In this document: piece after piece, positions 52,868-61,079 of the stretch
Numbering within the stretch: the stretch's first letter is position 1
Layout: each line of letters begins with the position of its first letter
Assembly (NCBI RefSeq): GCF_030323025.1
Contig: NZ_CP097329.1
Location: 1-64,000, forward strand
DNA length: 64,000 bases
DNA from: Pseudanabaena mucicola str. Chao 1806
Lineage (GTDB): Bacteria > Cyanobacteriota > Cyanobacteriia > Pseudanabaenales > Pseudanabaenaceae
Direction: 5' to 3'
Notes under the pieces: generated by a model
What the model saw: the letters and a program-made list of their open reading frames with translations, nothing else
Told to the model about the DNA's origin: nothing
The model's database searches: none
Translations under genes and position numbers: made by a program

Positions 52868-53395
52868 CTAGCTTTGTTTACCCAGTAAAGCCTCGATATC
52901 AATATTAATATCGCTTAGATTGACAGCCTTGAGAAAGCTTTTGACCACTTGGTTATCCATGCGGCGAATCCCCTCTGGATCTGCGAGAGTTGAGCCGATC
53001 ATGTCGCCAACTCGTTCTGGCAGATCAGCATATCTGCCCCCTGATGCTGTGGTATTGGGTATTTCGTAACTAGAAACCTCATGTCCTGTTCTAGTGGAAG
53101 TTTGTTCATTGGCATAATTCAACTCAGCCCGATCGACAGCGATCGCTTCTTGAGTACGACGAGCCAATGCGCCTGCACGGTATTCCTTAGCTTTGTCTGT
53201 GGAAATCATTTGAGATAGTTTTTCCACGCCTTCTTCAGTCCAGACCGTTTCGCCATCGGGATTGTTATTGTCCCATAGTCCCGCAAGATCTTCAGCCCTA
53301 GTCGATTTCAATTTCCTGATGTATTCGGGCGTACAACCAAACATTTCGGCAATTTCTTTGTTTGTACGAAAGTTAGGCACAGTAATAGTTTCCAT
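52868..53395 (-). CDS. HTH-containing hypothetical protein
   Basis: 175 aa. The N-terminus FRTNKEIAEMFGCTPEYIRK is a helix-turn-helix like an excisionase or terminase small-subunit domain. The rest is polar and helical (SSYEIPNTTASGG, GIRRMDNQVVKSFLK). A dodecamer half (53088-53099) encodes TSTRT in a linker. It might be the missing directionality factor, but only by fold. Confidence 0.45.
   Translation of the reverse strand: METITVPNFRTNKEIAEMFGCTPEYIRKLKSTRAEDLAGLWDNNNPDGETVWTEEGVEKLSQMISTDKAKEYRAGALARRTQEAIAVDRAELNYANEQTSTRTGHEVSSYEIPNTTASGGRYADLPERVGDMIGSTLADPEGIRRMDNQVVKSFLKAVNLSDINIDIEALLGKQS
53088..53099. repeat. Element dodecamer, single copy inside a gene
   Basis: GTTCTAGTGGAA within the 175-aa HTH gene. 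Confidence 0.65.
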
Positions 53396-53498
53396 GATGG
53401 ATCGGACTCCGTTACAGAATTATCACAGCAGGATCGCATGGGCGTTTCAGGCTATGCAATAGGGTAACGATGACCGTTACGAAAAGATCGATATCTAT

Positions 53499-53514
53499 CA
53501 CGCTAACCGTTACT
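53499..53514. repeat. Copy of ACGCTAACCGTTAC
   Basis: TCACGCTAACCGTTAC, also found at 29540-29554 directly before the first CRISPR repeat; a related inverted form (GTAACGATGACCGTTAC) is at 53463-53479. Possible binding site. Confidence 0.5.
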
Positions 53515-54121
53515 TATTCTTTCTCCGATAGTCCCAAGGCTTCTCGTAATTGCCACTCCATACGCCGATCTTCTTTTCCCTAGCAAAATCTTCCGCCTTA
53601 CTTATGCGATCGCGATTGGGGCAATTTTTAGAATATTGCTTATATTCATAGGCGAGTCCAGCTTTGACCATCTCAGCATTGACAAACAAAACCTCATAAT
53701 CGCGCTGATTTACCTTGCGATCGCTCTTTACCTCGACTTCAGCAACTGTGCGACCATAGCGATCGAGTTCAATAGGACGAACATATACTTGCTTGCCTTC
53801 AACTAATTTCGACATCAAAGCCTTAGACTCTTTGCCCAATGGCTGCTTAGATTCAGGTGCATCAATCCCGCAAAATCTAAGTTTTAATTTTTCGCCATCA
53901 CAATTAACAGCGATCGTATCGCCATCACTAACCCTCGTTGTTTCGCAGATTTTATAAGCCGTGTCTGACAACTTGATCGGACGAGCGATCGCTGCATCAT
54001 TATTTCCTTCATAACTTGGACGAGCCGCTATCTCGCGTTGATGATTTTGATGAAAAAAGAATCCTGCTACTCCTAGAACAGCGATCGCATTAACAGCTGA
54101 CTCAACTATTTTATTACGCAT
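53510..54121 (-). CDS. Thermonuclease-like (SNase) protein, membrane-anchored
   Basis: 203 aa. Residues about 8-24 are hydrophobic (VNAIAVLGVAGFFFHQN). The nuclease domain has VSDGDTIAVNCDGEKLKLRF, CGIDAPESKQ, ELDRYGRTVAEV and GLAYEYKQYSKNCPNRD: the catalytic Arg-Glu-Arg set of staphylococcal-type nucleases. Acts outside the membrane; could take part in uptake or transfer of DNA. Confidence 0.85.
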   Translation of the reverse strand: MRNKIVESAVNAIAVLGVAGFFFHQNHQREIAARPSYEGNNDAAIARPIKLSDTAYKICETTRVSDGDTIAVNCDGEKLKLRFCGIDAPESKQPLGKESKALMSKLVEGKQVYVRPIELDRYGRTVAEVEVKSDRKVNQRDYEVLFVNAEMVKAGLAYEYKQYSKNCPNRDRISKAEDFAREKKIGVWSGNYEKPWDYRRKNK

Positions 54122-54332
54122 ACTTTTCTAGCTAAATCTATATAGATATTATTGAGTAAATTTATGGAGCAACATTAAGGATCTTGATCAAGAAGAAATT
54201 GAGGTAGCTTCTAGGTAATTCTTGCAAATAAAAATAGCCCTATCCCTTGCATAGATTGCTGATAGAGCTATTATTAACTTATTCAAATGTTTCTCTTCAT
54301 GTACTTATATATAAACTTGGAGAGGCTAAGCA

Positions 54333-54935
54333 ATGATTTTTCGTAAATTAATTTCGGCATTGGCATTGACTTCAGTTGTATCGGGAGCGATCGCAATGGG
54401 GGCAAATGCTCAGAGTGTATACAAAGATCCCAATGGTGCGATTTATGCAACGGGGTTAACTCCTTCAACTTCCACAGAATTCGTATTTTCTTCAATCAAT
54501 CAATCTAGATCTGTTGTTGCTAACTCCTGCGGGGCAATTTCATTGCGTGGTACATCCACATCGCCATTGCCAGCCACAATTATCGTGGCTGGTACATCGA
54601 TCAATGTTTCTAGCTTACCCGTACAATTGCTACCAACTTGTACGGCTGGATCATGGAATGTCACCCCATCTGAAAATTTCAGAACATCAACGGGGCAGGT
54701 GGTAATCATCGGACAAACGCCAAATACAGCTTTATCAGTTTCCTATTATGGCTCAGCAATTCGTCGCGCTAATGCAAATCTTTGCGGTAGTGCCAGAATT
54801 GCTCCAAGTGGATCTTTCACCCCATCGGGACCTTTTACTATTACTGGGCAATCTGGAACATTTGATGTGGCAACCCTGACACAAAAAGCAAATCCAGACA
54901 TTTGCCGAAATGGTGTCACTTATGTTGCCCAGTAA
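54333..54935 (+). CDS. Secreted hypothetical protein
   Basis: 200 aa. Signal peptide about 1-26 (MIFRKLISALALTSVVSGAI, AMGANAQ). Mature part is rich in Ser/Thr/Ala with beta-strand pattern. No known domain. Codon use ordinary. Isolated between leftward genes. Confidence 0.55.
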   Translation: MIFRKLISALALTSVVSGAIAMGANAQSVYKDPNGAIYATGLTPSTSTEFVFSSINQSRSVVANSCGAISLRGTSTSPLPATIIVAGTSINVSSLPVQLLPTCTAGSWNVTPSENFRTSTGQVVIIGQTPNTALSVSYYGSAIRRANANLCGSARIAPSGSFTPSGPFTITGQSGTFDVATLTQKANPDICRNGVTYVAQ

Positions 54936-55919
54936 TTAATTGTCAATACCCTTAACTAATCTCTGAATTCTCAGAGCTTGTGATCGCATCCTAGATTTAC
55001 TCTGGGATGCGCTAATTTTTTTACGGTCAAACTCGTTGAGTCTAGCAATCTGCTCAGTGGTACTAGACTCACCCATCCGATAACCAATTTCGATCAGTTT
55101 AGCTCGCACCTCTTCACGCCTAACGATCGTGTTTTGCAGATTAGCATCATCTTTCAATTGCTCAAAGGTAATTAGAGCATCTTGGATTTTCCCCTTAAGT
55201 GCGATCGCTATTTCAGTTTTCGTTTTTTCGAGCTGCGCTAATTTTATTTGCAGATCGGCATTTGCCTGATTATTGCGGGTCTGGTTTACATCGGAAGCTG
55301 CCCGACCACTAATAATGGCGGGTAATGCTTCAAACAATAAACGCGAGTCTAAAGGTGTCCTGATTTCACCAAAGGCTAATGGTCTGGAATTTTGCAAAAG
55401 TATGGGGGCGATCGCCGAGACATAGGGGTTAATTGCTTCAAAAAATGAGCCTTGCCCTTGGACTCTGGCAAGTTTTACAGCGTCAGAAGATTGGGCTATC
55501 TGAATATCGATCGCTTTGATTTCAGGACTATTTTGAATGGCTAACTCTTGAAGCTGTTTCACACATTCGGGCTTAGCATCGAGGCAAGGTAAGTCACCTT
55601 TCAGCAATTCTTCCTGTTCAGATTCCTCACGGGCTTCGAGTTTTTCGTCAAGAGTTTCTGTATCTTCGGTTCTAGTGGAATTTGGGTTAGTTGGTTTTCC
55701 ACTAGAACCATTATTAAGATTTCTATCATCTGGCTTGGGACGATTGATCTGTATTACTGGACTTGATAAAGGGTTCTGAGGTTTTGCCAGTGGTTTGAGA
55801 TCCTTGGCTGTTTGTGCGGATGCGCCTGTCGGTGCGATCGCTAATATACAGAAGCAGTTCAACATCAATTTGATTGTTAACCTGCTTGATAAATCTAATC
55901 CTCTTAACTTCCGAAGCAT
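54936..55919 (-). CDS. TolC-like secreted coiled-coil protein
   Basis: 327 aa. A signal peptide (IKLMLNCFCILAIAPTGASA) begins about residue 17. The middle has a long coiled coil (NQANADLQIKLAQLEKTKTE, then FEQLKDDANLQ), typical of periplasmic adaptor or TolC-like proteins. The end is basic. The N-terminus overlaps the upstream gene by 194 bp in another frame. A dodecamer hairpin (55669-55708) lies in the linker GSSGKPTNPNSTRT. Confidence 0.5.
   Translation of the reverse strand: MLRKLRGLDLSSRLTIKLMLNCFCILAIAPTGASAQTAKDLKPLAKPQNPLSSPVIQINRPKPDDRNLNNGSSGKPTNPNSTRTEDTETLDEKLEAREESEQEELLKGDLPCLDAKPECVKQLQELAIQNSPEIKAIDIQIAQSSDAVKLARVQGQGSFFEAINPYVSAIAPILLQNSRPLAFGEIRTPLDSRLLFEALPAIISGRAASDVNQTRNNQANADLQIKLAQLEKTKTEIAIALKGKIQDALITFEQLKDDANLQNTIVRREEVRAKLIEIGYRMGESSTTEQIARLNEFDRKKISASQSKSRMRSQALRIQRLVKGIDN
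55669..55708. repeat. Inverted pair of the element dodecamer in the TolC-like gene
   Basis: GTTCTAGTGGAA and TTCCACTAGAAC, 16 nt apart. Reads GSSG...STRT, yet another frame pair. Confidence 0.8.
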
Positions 55920-56871
55920 ATTGCGCCCTCACTGTCGAAATTTCCTTAAGTTTTTCGTCAACTAAACTGATTTTTGATTGCATTTCCGCAATTCTATATA
56001 CACGCTCTTGCTCGGTGCGATCGTAATCAGCAAGCGCCTTTTGATACTCTTGCAGACTACGATTTTTCTCTAAGGCATTGCGAATCTCAGTCTGTTCCGC
56101 CTCATATTGCTTAAGCGATCGCTGAGATTTCTCAGTTTCTAATTTTCCAAGTTCGACATTAAGCTTTGATTCCTCAGCCCTAAGTGTTGTCTCAAATTCA
56201 GATAGCTTCACCTGCTCATGATCTTTGGTTCCTGCTGGTAGGTCACGGGCATTTAGTCCATCAATTAAATCTAATTTTTGCTTTTGCTGATTAACCTTGT
56301 CCTGGGCTTGTTTGACTCTGATCTTTTGCAAGTCAATGTTTGACTCAATTTCGGCAAAAGATTGGTCAGGCAGCATTGGCACTTTCTTGATAATTAGTGG
56401 CTCGATTGGCTTGGTTGTCGGCAACTGCAAGCGTTTCATCGTGCTGATATATTCGGCACGTTGAGCCAACAATTTATTCCTCTCATCAGTGCGATCGCTA
56501 ATAATTGCCCCCTCTTGTAAAAAGTCACCCTGCTTTACCTTGAGGTCTTTGGGGTCACTCAAAGTTAAGTTAATGCGTAAAAGCCGAGGTGTTGTGGCTT
56601 GAGGAGCAAGTTTGTTGCTTTCCGATTGGGCGATCGCATTAGGGAAGGGTACTTTTCCGCCTAGCCAAAAGCCAAAGGAGCCGCAAATCCATGTCAGAGC
56701 GATCGCTGTGAAGATTTTGCGCCTAGCCCTGCGTTTTTGATCGCGATGCTTGGCTAAGGTAGCTAAAGCTGATTCTCTGATCCGATGCTCTGCACCATCT
56801 TGTATCAATTTCTGGGCGATCGCATCTCCTAATATTTCTGGAAGATCCTGATATCTTTGCAATTGGCTCAT
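55726..56871 (-). CDS. HlyD-like membrane fusion protein
   Basis: 381 aa. A basic cytoplasmic N-terminus, one membrane segment (IFTAIALTWICGSFGFWLGG, about 53-72), a lipoyl-like turn (LKVKQGDFLQEGAIISDRTD) and a long coiled coil (about 165-300), as in HlyD adaptor proteins. Its ends overlap both neighbours strongly (149 and 194 bp). Confidence 0.6.
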   Translation of the reverse strand: MSQLQRYQDLPEILGDAIAQKLIQDGAEHRIRESALATLAKHRDQKRRARRKIFTAIALTWICGSFGFWLGGKVPFPNAIAQSESNKLAPQATTPRLLRINLTLSDPKDLKVKQGDFLQEGAIISDRTDERNKLLAQRAEYISTMKRLQLPTTKPIEPLIIKKVPMLPDQSFAEIESNIDLQKIRVKQAQDKVNQQKQKLDLIDGLNARDLPAGTKDHEQVKLSEFETTLRAEESKLNVELGKLETEKSQRSLKQYEAEQTEIRNALEKNRSLQEYQKALADYDRTEQERVYRIAEMQSKISLVDEKLKEISTVRAQYASEVKRIRFIKQVNNQIDVELLLYISDRTDRRIRTNSQGSQTTGKTSEPFIKSSNTDQSSQAR

Positions 56872-57892
56872 CGCTTCTTACCTTAATAATAATCTTTGAA
56901 TTAAGTATAAAAGAATCTAAAATCGGCTCTAGAGTTTGTTTACGGGCGTTTAATAATTCGATAGTACCGCCCGAAACTCGGAAGGTATTAAAGTTTTTTT
57001 GTTCTAGGGGAATTTTTAACGACTCGACATTATCGACAAGCAAAGTCCCAGAAATGAAAGCATTGTCAGGAACCGATAACAACCATTCAGACACAAATTG
57101 ATCCTTTGGCTCAACCTCGATCGCCTGAATGGATATTTTTTCACCAAGCTTTGTTTCTACGCTAGTAGGTCGAATCTGTGAATTTTCACCTTTGCCAATC
57201 TGGTACAAATCCCCGCGATCGTCCTTGGCAATTACCGATGTTTCCGAAGCGGTAATTACTTTGAATTCTTTGCCATCAATTTTTTCTGAAGTAAAAATAT
57301 TGATTCCCGAAACTTTGACAAATACTTGTCTGGTTGTCCCGTCTTTTTTGAAAATGTCGGCGGCAGTCTCAATGTTGCGAAAAAATGACCTTTCAAATAG
57401 CTCGGTGACACCACCATTGCTAATAAATTGACAACTAATAATTAATAGAGCGATCGCTATGCCTAACACCCAGTATTCGCTACTCGATCCAGTGCTTAAC
57501 CTTGCCTTGGGATTCCCAGGAATTACGAGCCTTGCATTACTGGGATAAAATGCTGCCACTCCTGACTTAGTGAATACATCAGAGAACCATCCAAAAAAGT
57601 AGCCAATTGACAAACCAAGCCAAATCTGCCAACTAAACCACAACGCAATTGGGGCGGTAACTGCGGTGACGATCGCACTTGCCATAAAGCTATGGGTTGC
57701 ACATCGATGGGGATAGCGATCTTCAAACCATCGGGCTAATGGGTAAAAGATTAAGCCCGTATAGCTCTTGGTGGTATCAATATCGGGCAACTGCGAGGCG
57801 ATCGCACTGGCTACCAGAACGGCGGGATCGGCAGTGCCAATGATTAAACTGGTCGCACAGGTGGCGATCGCGGCATGGGTTATTGAGAGCAT
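56723..57892 (-). CDS. DUF457/YdjM-like membrane metal-dependent hydrolase
   Basis: 389 aa. The N-terminal 150 residues have several membrane segments plus ITHAAIATCA, ASQLPDIDTTKSY, RCATHSFMASAIV, the metal-binding His/Asp motifs of the DUF457 family. The C-terminal 200 residues are an added beta-rich periplasmic domain. C-terminus overlaps the next gene by 149 bp. Confidence 0.65.
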   Translation of the reverse strand: MLSITHAAIATCATSLIIGTADPAVLVASAIASQLPDIDTTKSYTGLIFYPLARWFEDRYPHRCATHSFMASAIVTAVTAPIALWFSWQIWLGLSIGYFFGWFSDVFTKSGVAAFYPSNARLVIPGNPKARLSTGSSSEYWVLGIAIALLIISCQFISNGGVTELFERSFFRNIETAADIFKKDGTTRQVFVKVSGINIFTSEKIDGKEFKVITASETSVIAKDDRGDLYQIGKGENSQIRPTSVETKLGEKISIQAIEVEPKDQFVSEWLLSVPDNAFISGTLLVDNVESLKIPLEQKNFNTFRVSGGTIELLNARKQTLEPILDSFILNSKIIIKVRSDEPIAKISGSSRNIRRCDRPEIDTRWCRASDQRISFSYLSQASRSKTQG

Positions 57893-58191
57893 TGTTTAGC
57901 CTCCGCAATAGTCATAATTTCGCCATCCTCAGTAGTCGGTTCTAGCAGGAAGTCCTCAAGATCGTAATCTGGCTGAGCCGCCACATATTTAACCTGAGTA
58001 GTTGAGTAATAAATTGCGCGATCGCATTGGTTTATATACACATTCACCCATTGTTCAAGGCTAAACAAGTGGGCTTCGTCGCCATAAATGCCTTTAATCA
58101 CTGAAAACTCCATCAATAGCTTTAAAGCTTGGTTCGGCAAAGATACAAATAGTCTGATATAGAAGATCGTGGCGGCTTCAGTGATGATCAT
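57880..58191 (-). CDS. Small hypothetical protein
   Basis: 103 aa, aromatic-rich (INQCDRAIYYSTTQVKYVAA), acidic C-terminus. Overlaps the AAA gene by 1 bp and the DUF457 gene by 13 bp. Unknown. Confidence 0.45.
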   Translation of the reverse strand: MIITEAATIFYIRLFVSLPNQALKLLMEFSVIKGIYGDEAHLFSLEQWVNVYINQCDRAIYYSTTQVKYVAAQPDYDLEDFLLEPTTEDGEIMTIAEAKQCSQ

Positions 58192-59021
58192 TAGCTTTCA
58201 ATCCTAGATTTATTCCGATAGTTAGCCCGCATCATTACCACCCGTAAACTAATGGCGCTAATTGTGGCAATTCCGCCAATGATATAAAGCGATTTGTCGC
58301 CTAAGCCTAAACCGATAAATCTAATGATTCCGACTAGAGAAATACCCGCAATTAAAAACGGTGTCCCATCTACATAGTCCACGCGATCGCCTTGTTCATC
58401 AGTGCCTAGATTTAACGACTGCTCCCGCACAACTCTTCTCGCTAGAAATGGATTGCCCCCACATCTCTGCTCAAGATCGGCAATGGTCGAGGCTGGAAGC
58501 TTCAACCCGATCTCTGCTGCTTCCTCCAACATAATTTCCCGAATTTCCTGTGACATCATCGGCTGTATAGATATGCGCGGCATTTTAAAAAATATTCCGC
58601 CAACAGGGGGCTTTGTCGCCAACATCAGTAACAGTGCGCGATTCCCCAAACAATCTTGTAGCCAATAGCGCAAACTAACGGGATATCGGTGGGCATTATC
58701 ACAAATGAGCAGTACGTTCGTGCGCTGTAATTCCTGTGCAATTTCATCCCGCAATTGGTCGGCAGTGTAAGGCACTGGTTTTTTGCCAGAACTGTCTTCG
58801 GTATCAAGTCCTAGTTGATCGCAGATTTCTATGAGCGTAGTTTTTGCTGAACTCGAATAATCCGCGATCGCCACATTCCAACCACGACTTTTAAATGCAG
58901 TCCGCACCGACTCGGCGATCGCACTTTTGCCCGAACCCTCCTCACCAATGATTAAGAGGCTTTGATTTGTTTCTAGGCTAGCGATCGCTTGATTAATTTC
59001 GCCAATTCTAAAATTTTCCAT
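58191..59021 (-). CDS. AAA ATPase with C-terminal membrane segments
   Basis: 276 aa from ATG 59021. Walker A IIGEEGSGKSAIAES (about 28-40), Walker B NVLLICDNAH, sensor in LLLMLATKPP. This is the ExeA/TniB-type AAA fold. The C-terminus adds two membrane segments (FLIAGISLVGIIRFIGLGLG and LYIIGGIATISAISLRVVMM), unlike TniB. Promoter-proximal gene of the leftward operon at the right end of the element; may power the envelope module encoded with it. Confidence 0.7.
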   Translation of the reverse strand: MENFRIGEINQAIASLETNQSLLIIGEEGSGKSAIAESVRTAFKSRGWNVAIADYSSSAKTTLIEICDQLGLDTEDSSGKKPVPYTADQLRDEIAQELQRTNVLLICDNAHRYPVSLRYWLQDCLGNRALLLMLATKPPVGGIFFKMPRISIQPMMSQEIREIMLEEAAEIGLKLPASTIADLEQRCGGNPFLARRVVREQSLNLGTDEQGDRVDYVDGTPFLIAGISLVGIIRFIGLGLGDKSLYIIGGIATISAISLRVVMMRANYRNKSRIES

Positions 59022-59040
59022 AAATAAGTATTCATACAAA

Positions 59041-59066
59041 AAACTCTGTATTGTCTACTTATTTTT
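59041..59066. other. attR: right boundary of the element
   Basis: AAACTCTGTATTGTCTACTT (59041-59060) is the exact reverse complement of the left terminal repeat, followed by A and the shared TTTTT, after which comM resumes (GGATGAG). Confidence 0.85.
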
Positions 59067-59682
59067 GGATGAGCTTACTGAGTTTAAGAGAGACGTATTG
59101 GAATTTTTACGTCAGCCCCTCGAAGATGGATTTGTAAGCATTTCCCGCACCCGTCAATCAGTTACCTTCCCAGCACAGTTTACGCTAGTAGCATCTACAA
59201 ACCCATGTCAATGTGGTTACTATGGCGATGCTGTCCAATCCTGTACTTGTACTCCACGTCAGCGCGAGCAATATTGGGCAAAGTTATCTGGTCCTTTAAT
59301 GGATCGCATTGACCTCCAAGTAACTGTTGCTAGATTAAAGCCCGATGAGATGACACGATCCACTGAAGGAGAAGACTCTAGCGCAGTCAAAAAAAGAGTA
59401 CAAGCATCCCGCAAAATCCAACAAACTCGTTTCCAGAATGAGGTACGGGTTAACTGTAATGCTCAGATGCAATCAAGACACTTACGTCAATGGTGCAAAC
59501 TAGATGATCCGTCACGGGATCTCTTGGAATCAGCCATTAAACGACTAGGCTTATCGGCTCGGGCTACTGATCGCATTCTGAAGGTATCACGCACGATCGC
59601 TGACTTAGCGAATACTAAAGATATTCAAGTAGTGCACTTAGCAGAGGCAGTGCAATACCGAACGTTAGACCGAGCTACTTAA
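59067..59682 (+). pseudogene. comM: comM/yifB 3' half
   Basis: Resumes in frame with DELTEFKRDVLEFLRQPLED, VTFPAQFTLVASTNPCQCGY (sensor and zinc-type Cys cluster CQCGY, CTCTPRQ), the arginine-finger region MDRIDLQV and a C-terminal helical lid. It has no start of its own. Joined with 12780-13687 at the seven-T tract it completes a 1524-nt, 507-codon gene. Confidence 0.92.
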
Positions 59683-59970
59683 ATAGAGTGAACAGAATTG
59701 TCTTATTTATAATATTTTCGGCAAATTATTTGTTATTTATGCAAGTAAATATCTCTATACATGCTATTTTATGTCTTGAATTTTAGCTCTAGATGAATTC
59801 TCTTTATCAAATAAGACTAAAATATGAACAGTTTAATGAATAATTAAACGTTAACTTAATGAATAGTAACCTATAAGTTATGGTGGTAGTTCTTTACTAC
59901 CAGACATAAGCCTGACTAATATATTGTTGAGTGAGTTGCTAGTGGAAGAATCCTATCGGGGTATTCATGT

Positions 59971-60339
59971 ATGAGTACAGTTCTGGTGGTTGAAGATAGT
60001 GTCACACAGAGAGAAATGATTGAAGACTTACTTAAGAGTATTGGTTTAATCGTCAAAACAGCAGGTGACGGCATAGAAGCAATAGAGCAAATGCAAGGCA
60101 GTTGCCCAGATATCGTAGTTATGGACATTGTCATGCCCCGCATGAATGGCTATGAACTATGTCGTCGCATCAAAACTGATCCTAAAACTGAGCGTGTTCC
60201 CGTCGTAATGTGCTCATCTAAGGGTGAAGAATTTGATCGCTACTGGGGAAGAAAGCAAGGCGCTGATGCCTATATTGCCAAACCATTCCAGCCTCAAGAG
60301 TTAGTTGGGACTGTCAAACAGTTACTTAGAAAAGCTTAA
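59971..60339 (+). CDS. pilH: Type IV pilus chemotaxis response regulator (PilH/TaxP-like)
   Basis: 122 aa, a stand-alone receiver. Acidic pocket Glu8/Asp9, phospho-acceptor Asp52 (VVMDIVMPRMNG), Lys104 in AKPFQP. Without an output domain it probably controls pilus motors or dephosphorylates CheA. First of a row with cheW, MCP and CheA genes. Confidence 0.88.
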   Translation: MSTVLVVEDSVTQREMIEDLLKSIGLIVKTAGDGIEAIEQMQGSCPDIVVMDIVMPRMNGYELCRRIKTDPKTERVPVVMCSSKGEEFDRYWGRKQGADAYIAKPFQPQELVGTVKQLLRKA

Positions 60340-60491
60340 GAATTTCCGTACAAGTACTAAAACCTTGAACAATTCTTGATTATTTGAGGATAGTTCGTTA
60401 ACATCAATACTTTAAGATTTTCTAAAGCTTAAAACTTATAAAATTCAAGACATCAAAAGTTGCAATTTTGCAAGGTAGAGCTTCCCAAATT

Positions 60492-61019
60492 ATGGTTGGA
60501 AACCAAGATTTCTTCCTCGGTATCGGACAAGATCAGGCGACTGACTTTGACCAAGGTATTGAAGCACCAGAAGGTGAGCTACATTTAAGGTTCTTTGTGT
60601 CTTCTGGGATTGAATTTGCTTTGCCTGCAATTGGAGTTAGTCAAGTTTTAGAATATGCTCCTGATCGAATTAATCCTATGCCAAATGTCTCTCCCCTGCT
60701 GCTAGGTACAGTTAATATTCGGGGTAGAGTTATTTGGGTAGGCGATCTCGGGCAGTTTTTGGGAGAAGTGCCTCCAGTCAATACAGATCGGGCTGAAATT
60801 TCTATCATTGCGATCGAGGATCAAGGCATGATGTTAGGCTTAGCAGTGGAACAAATTGGTGTCATGGCTTGGCTTGACCCTTCCCAGTTAGCCATTTCTA
60901 GAAACAGATCTGACAGTATGGCTCCATTTATTAAAGGTGAATGGATAATGGAAGGTAGTGAGCCTCTAAAGCTGCTGGATCAAGTCAATATTTTGCGATC
61001 AGCACGCTGGGCTTCATAG
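60492..61019 (+). CDS. pilI: CheW-like coupling protein (PilI)
   Basis: 175 aa from ATG 60492 (a TTG lies 24 nt upstream). FFVSSGIEFALPAIGVSQVL, VRG-type TVNIRGRVIWVGDLGQFL and the C-terminal LLDQVNIL are the CheW fold. Connects PilJ-type receptors to the histidine kinase. Confidence 0.88.
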   Translation: MVGNQDFFLGIGQDQATDFDQGIEAPEGELHLRFFVSSGIEFALPAIGVSQVLEYAPDRINPMPNVSPLLLGTVNIRGRVIWVGDLGQFLGEVPPVNTDRAEISIIAIEDQGMMLGLAVEQIGVMAWLDPSQLAISRNRSDSMAPFIKGEWIMEGSEPLKLLDQVNILRSARWAS

Positions 61020-61079
61020 ATAATTTCAAGATAGTTTCGGGCAAATGGCAGAGATTTTAGGGATTTTAGGAGAAGTCAT

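Noticed and set aside
13741-59021. Element as a prophage
   Set aside because: No capsid, terminase large subunit, portal or tail gene recognised; the Rad52-like and methyltransferase genes alone are not enough.
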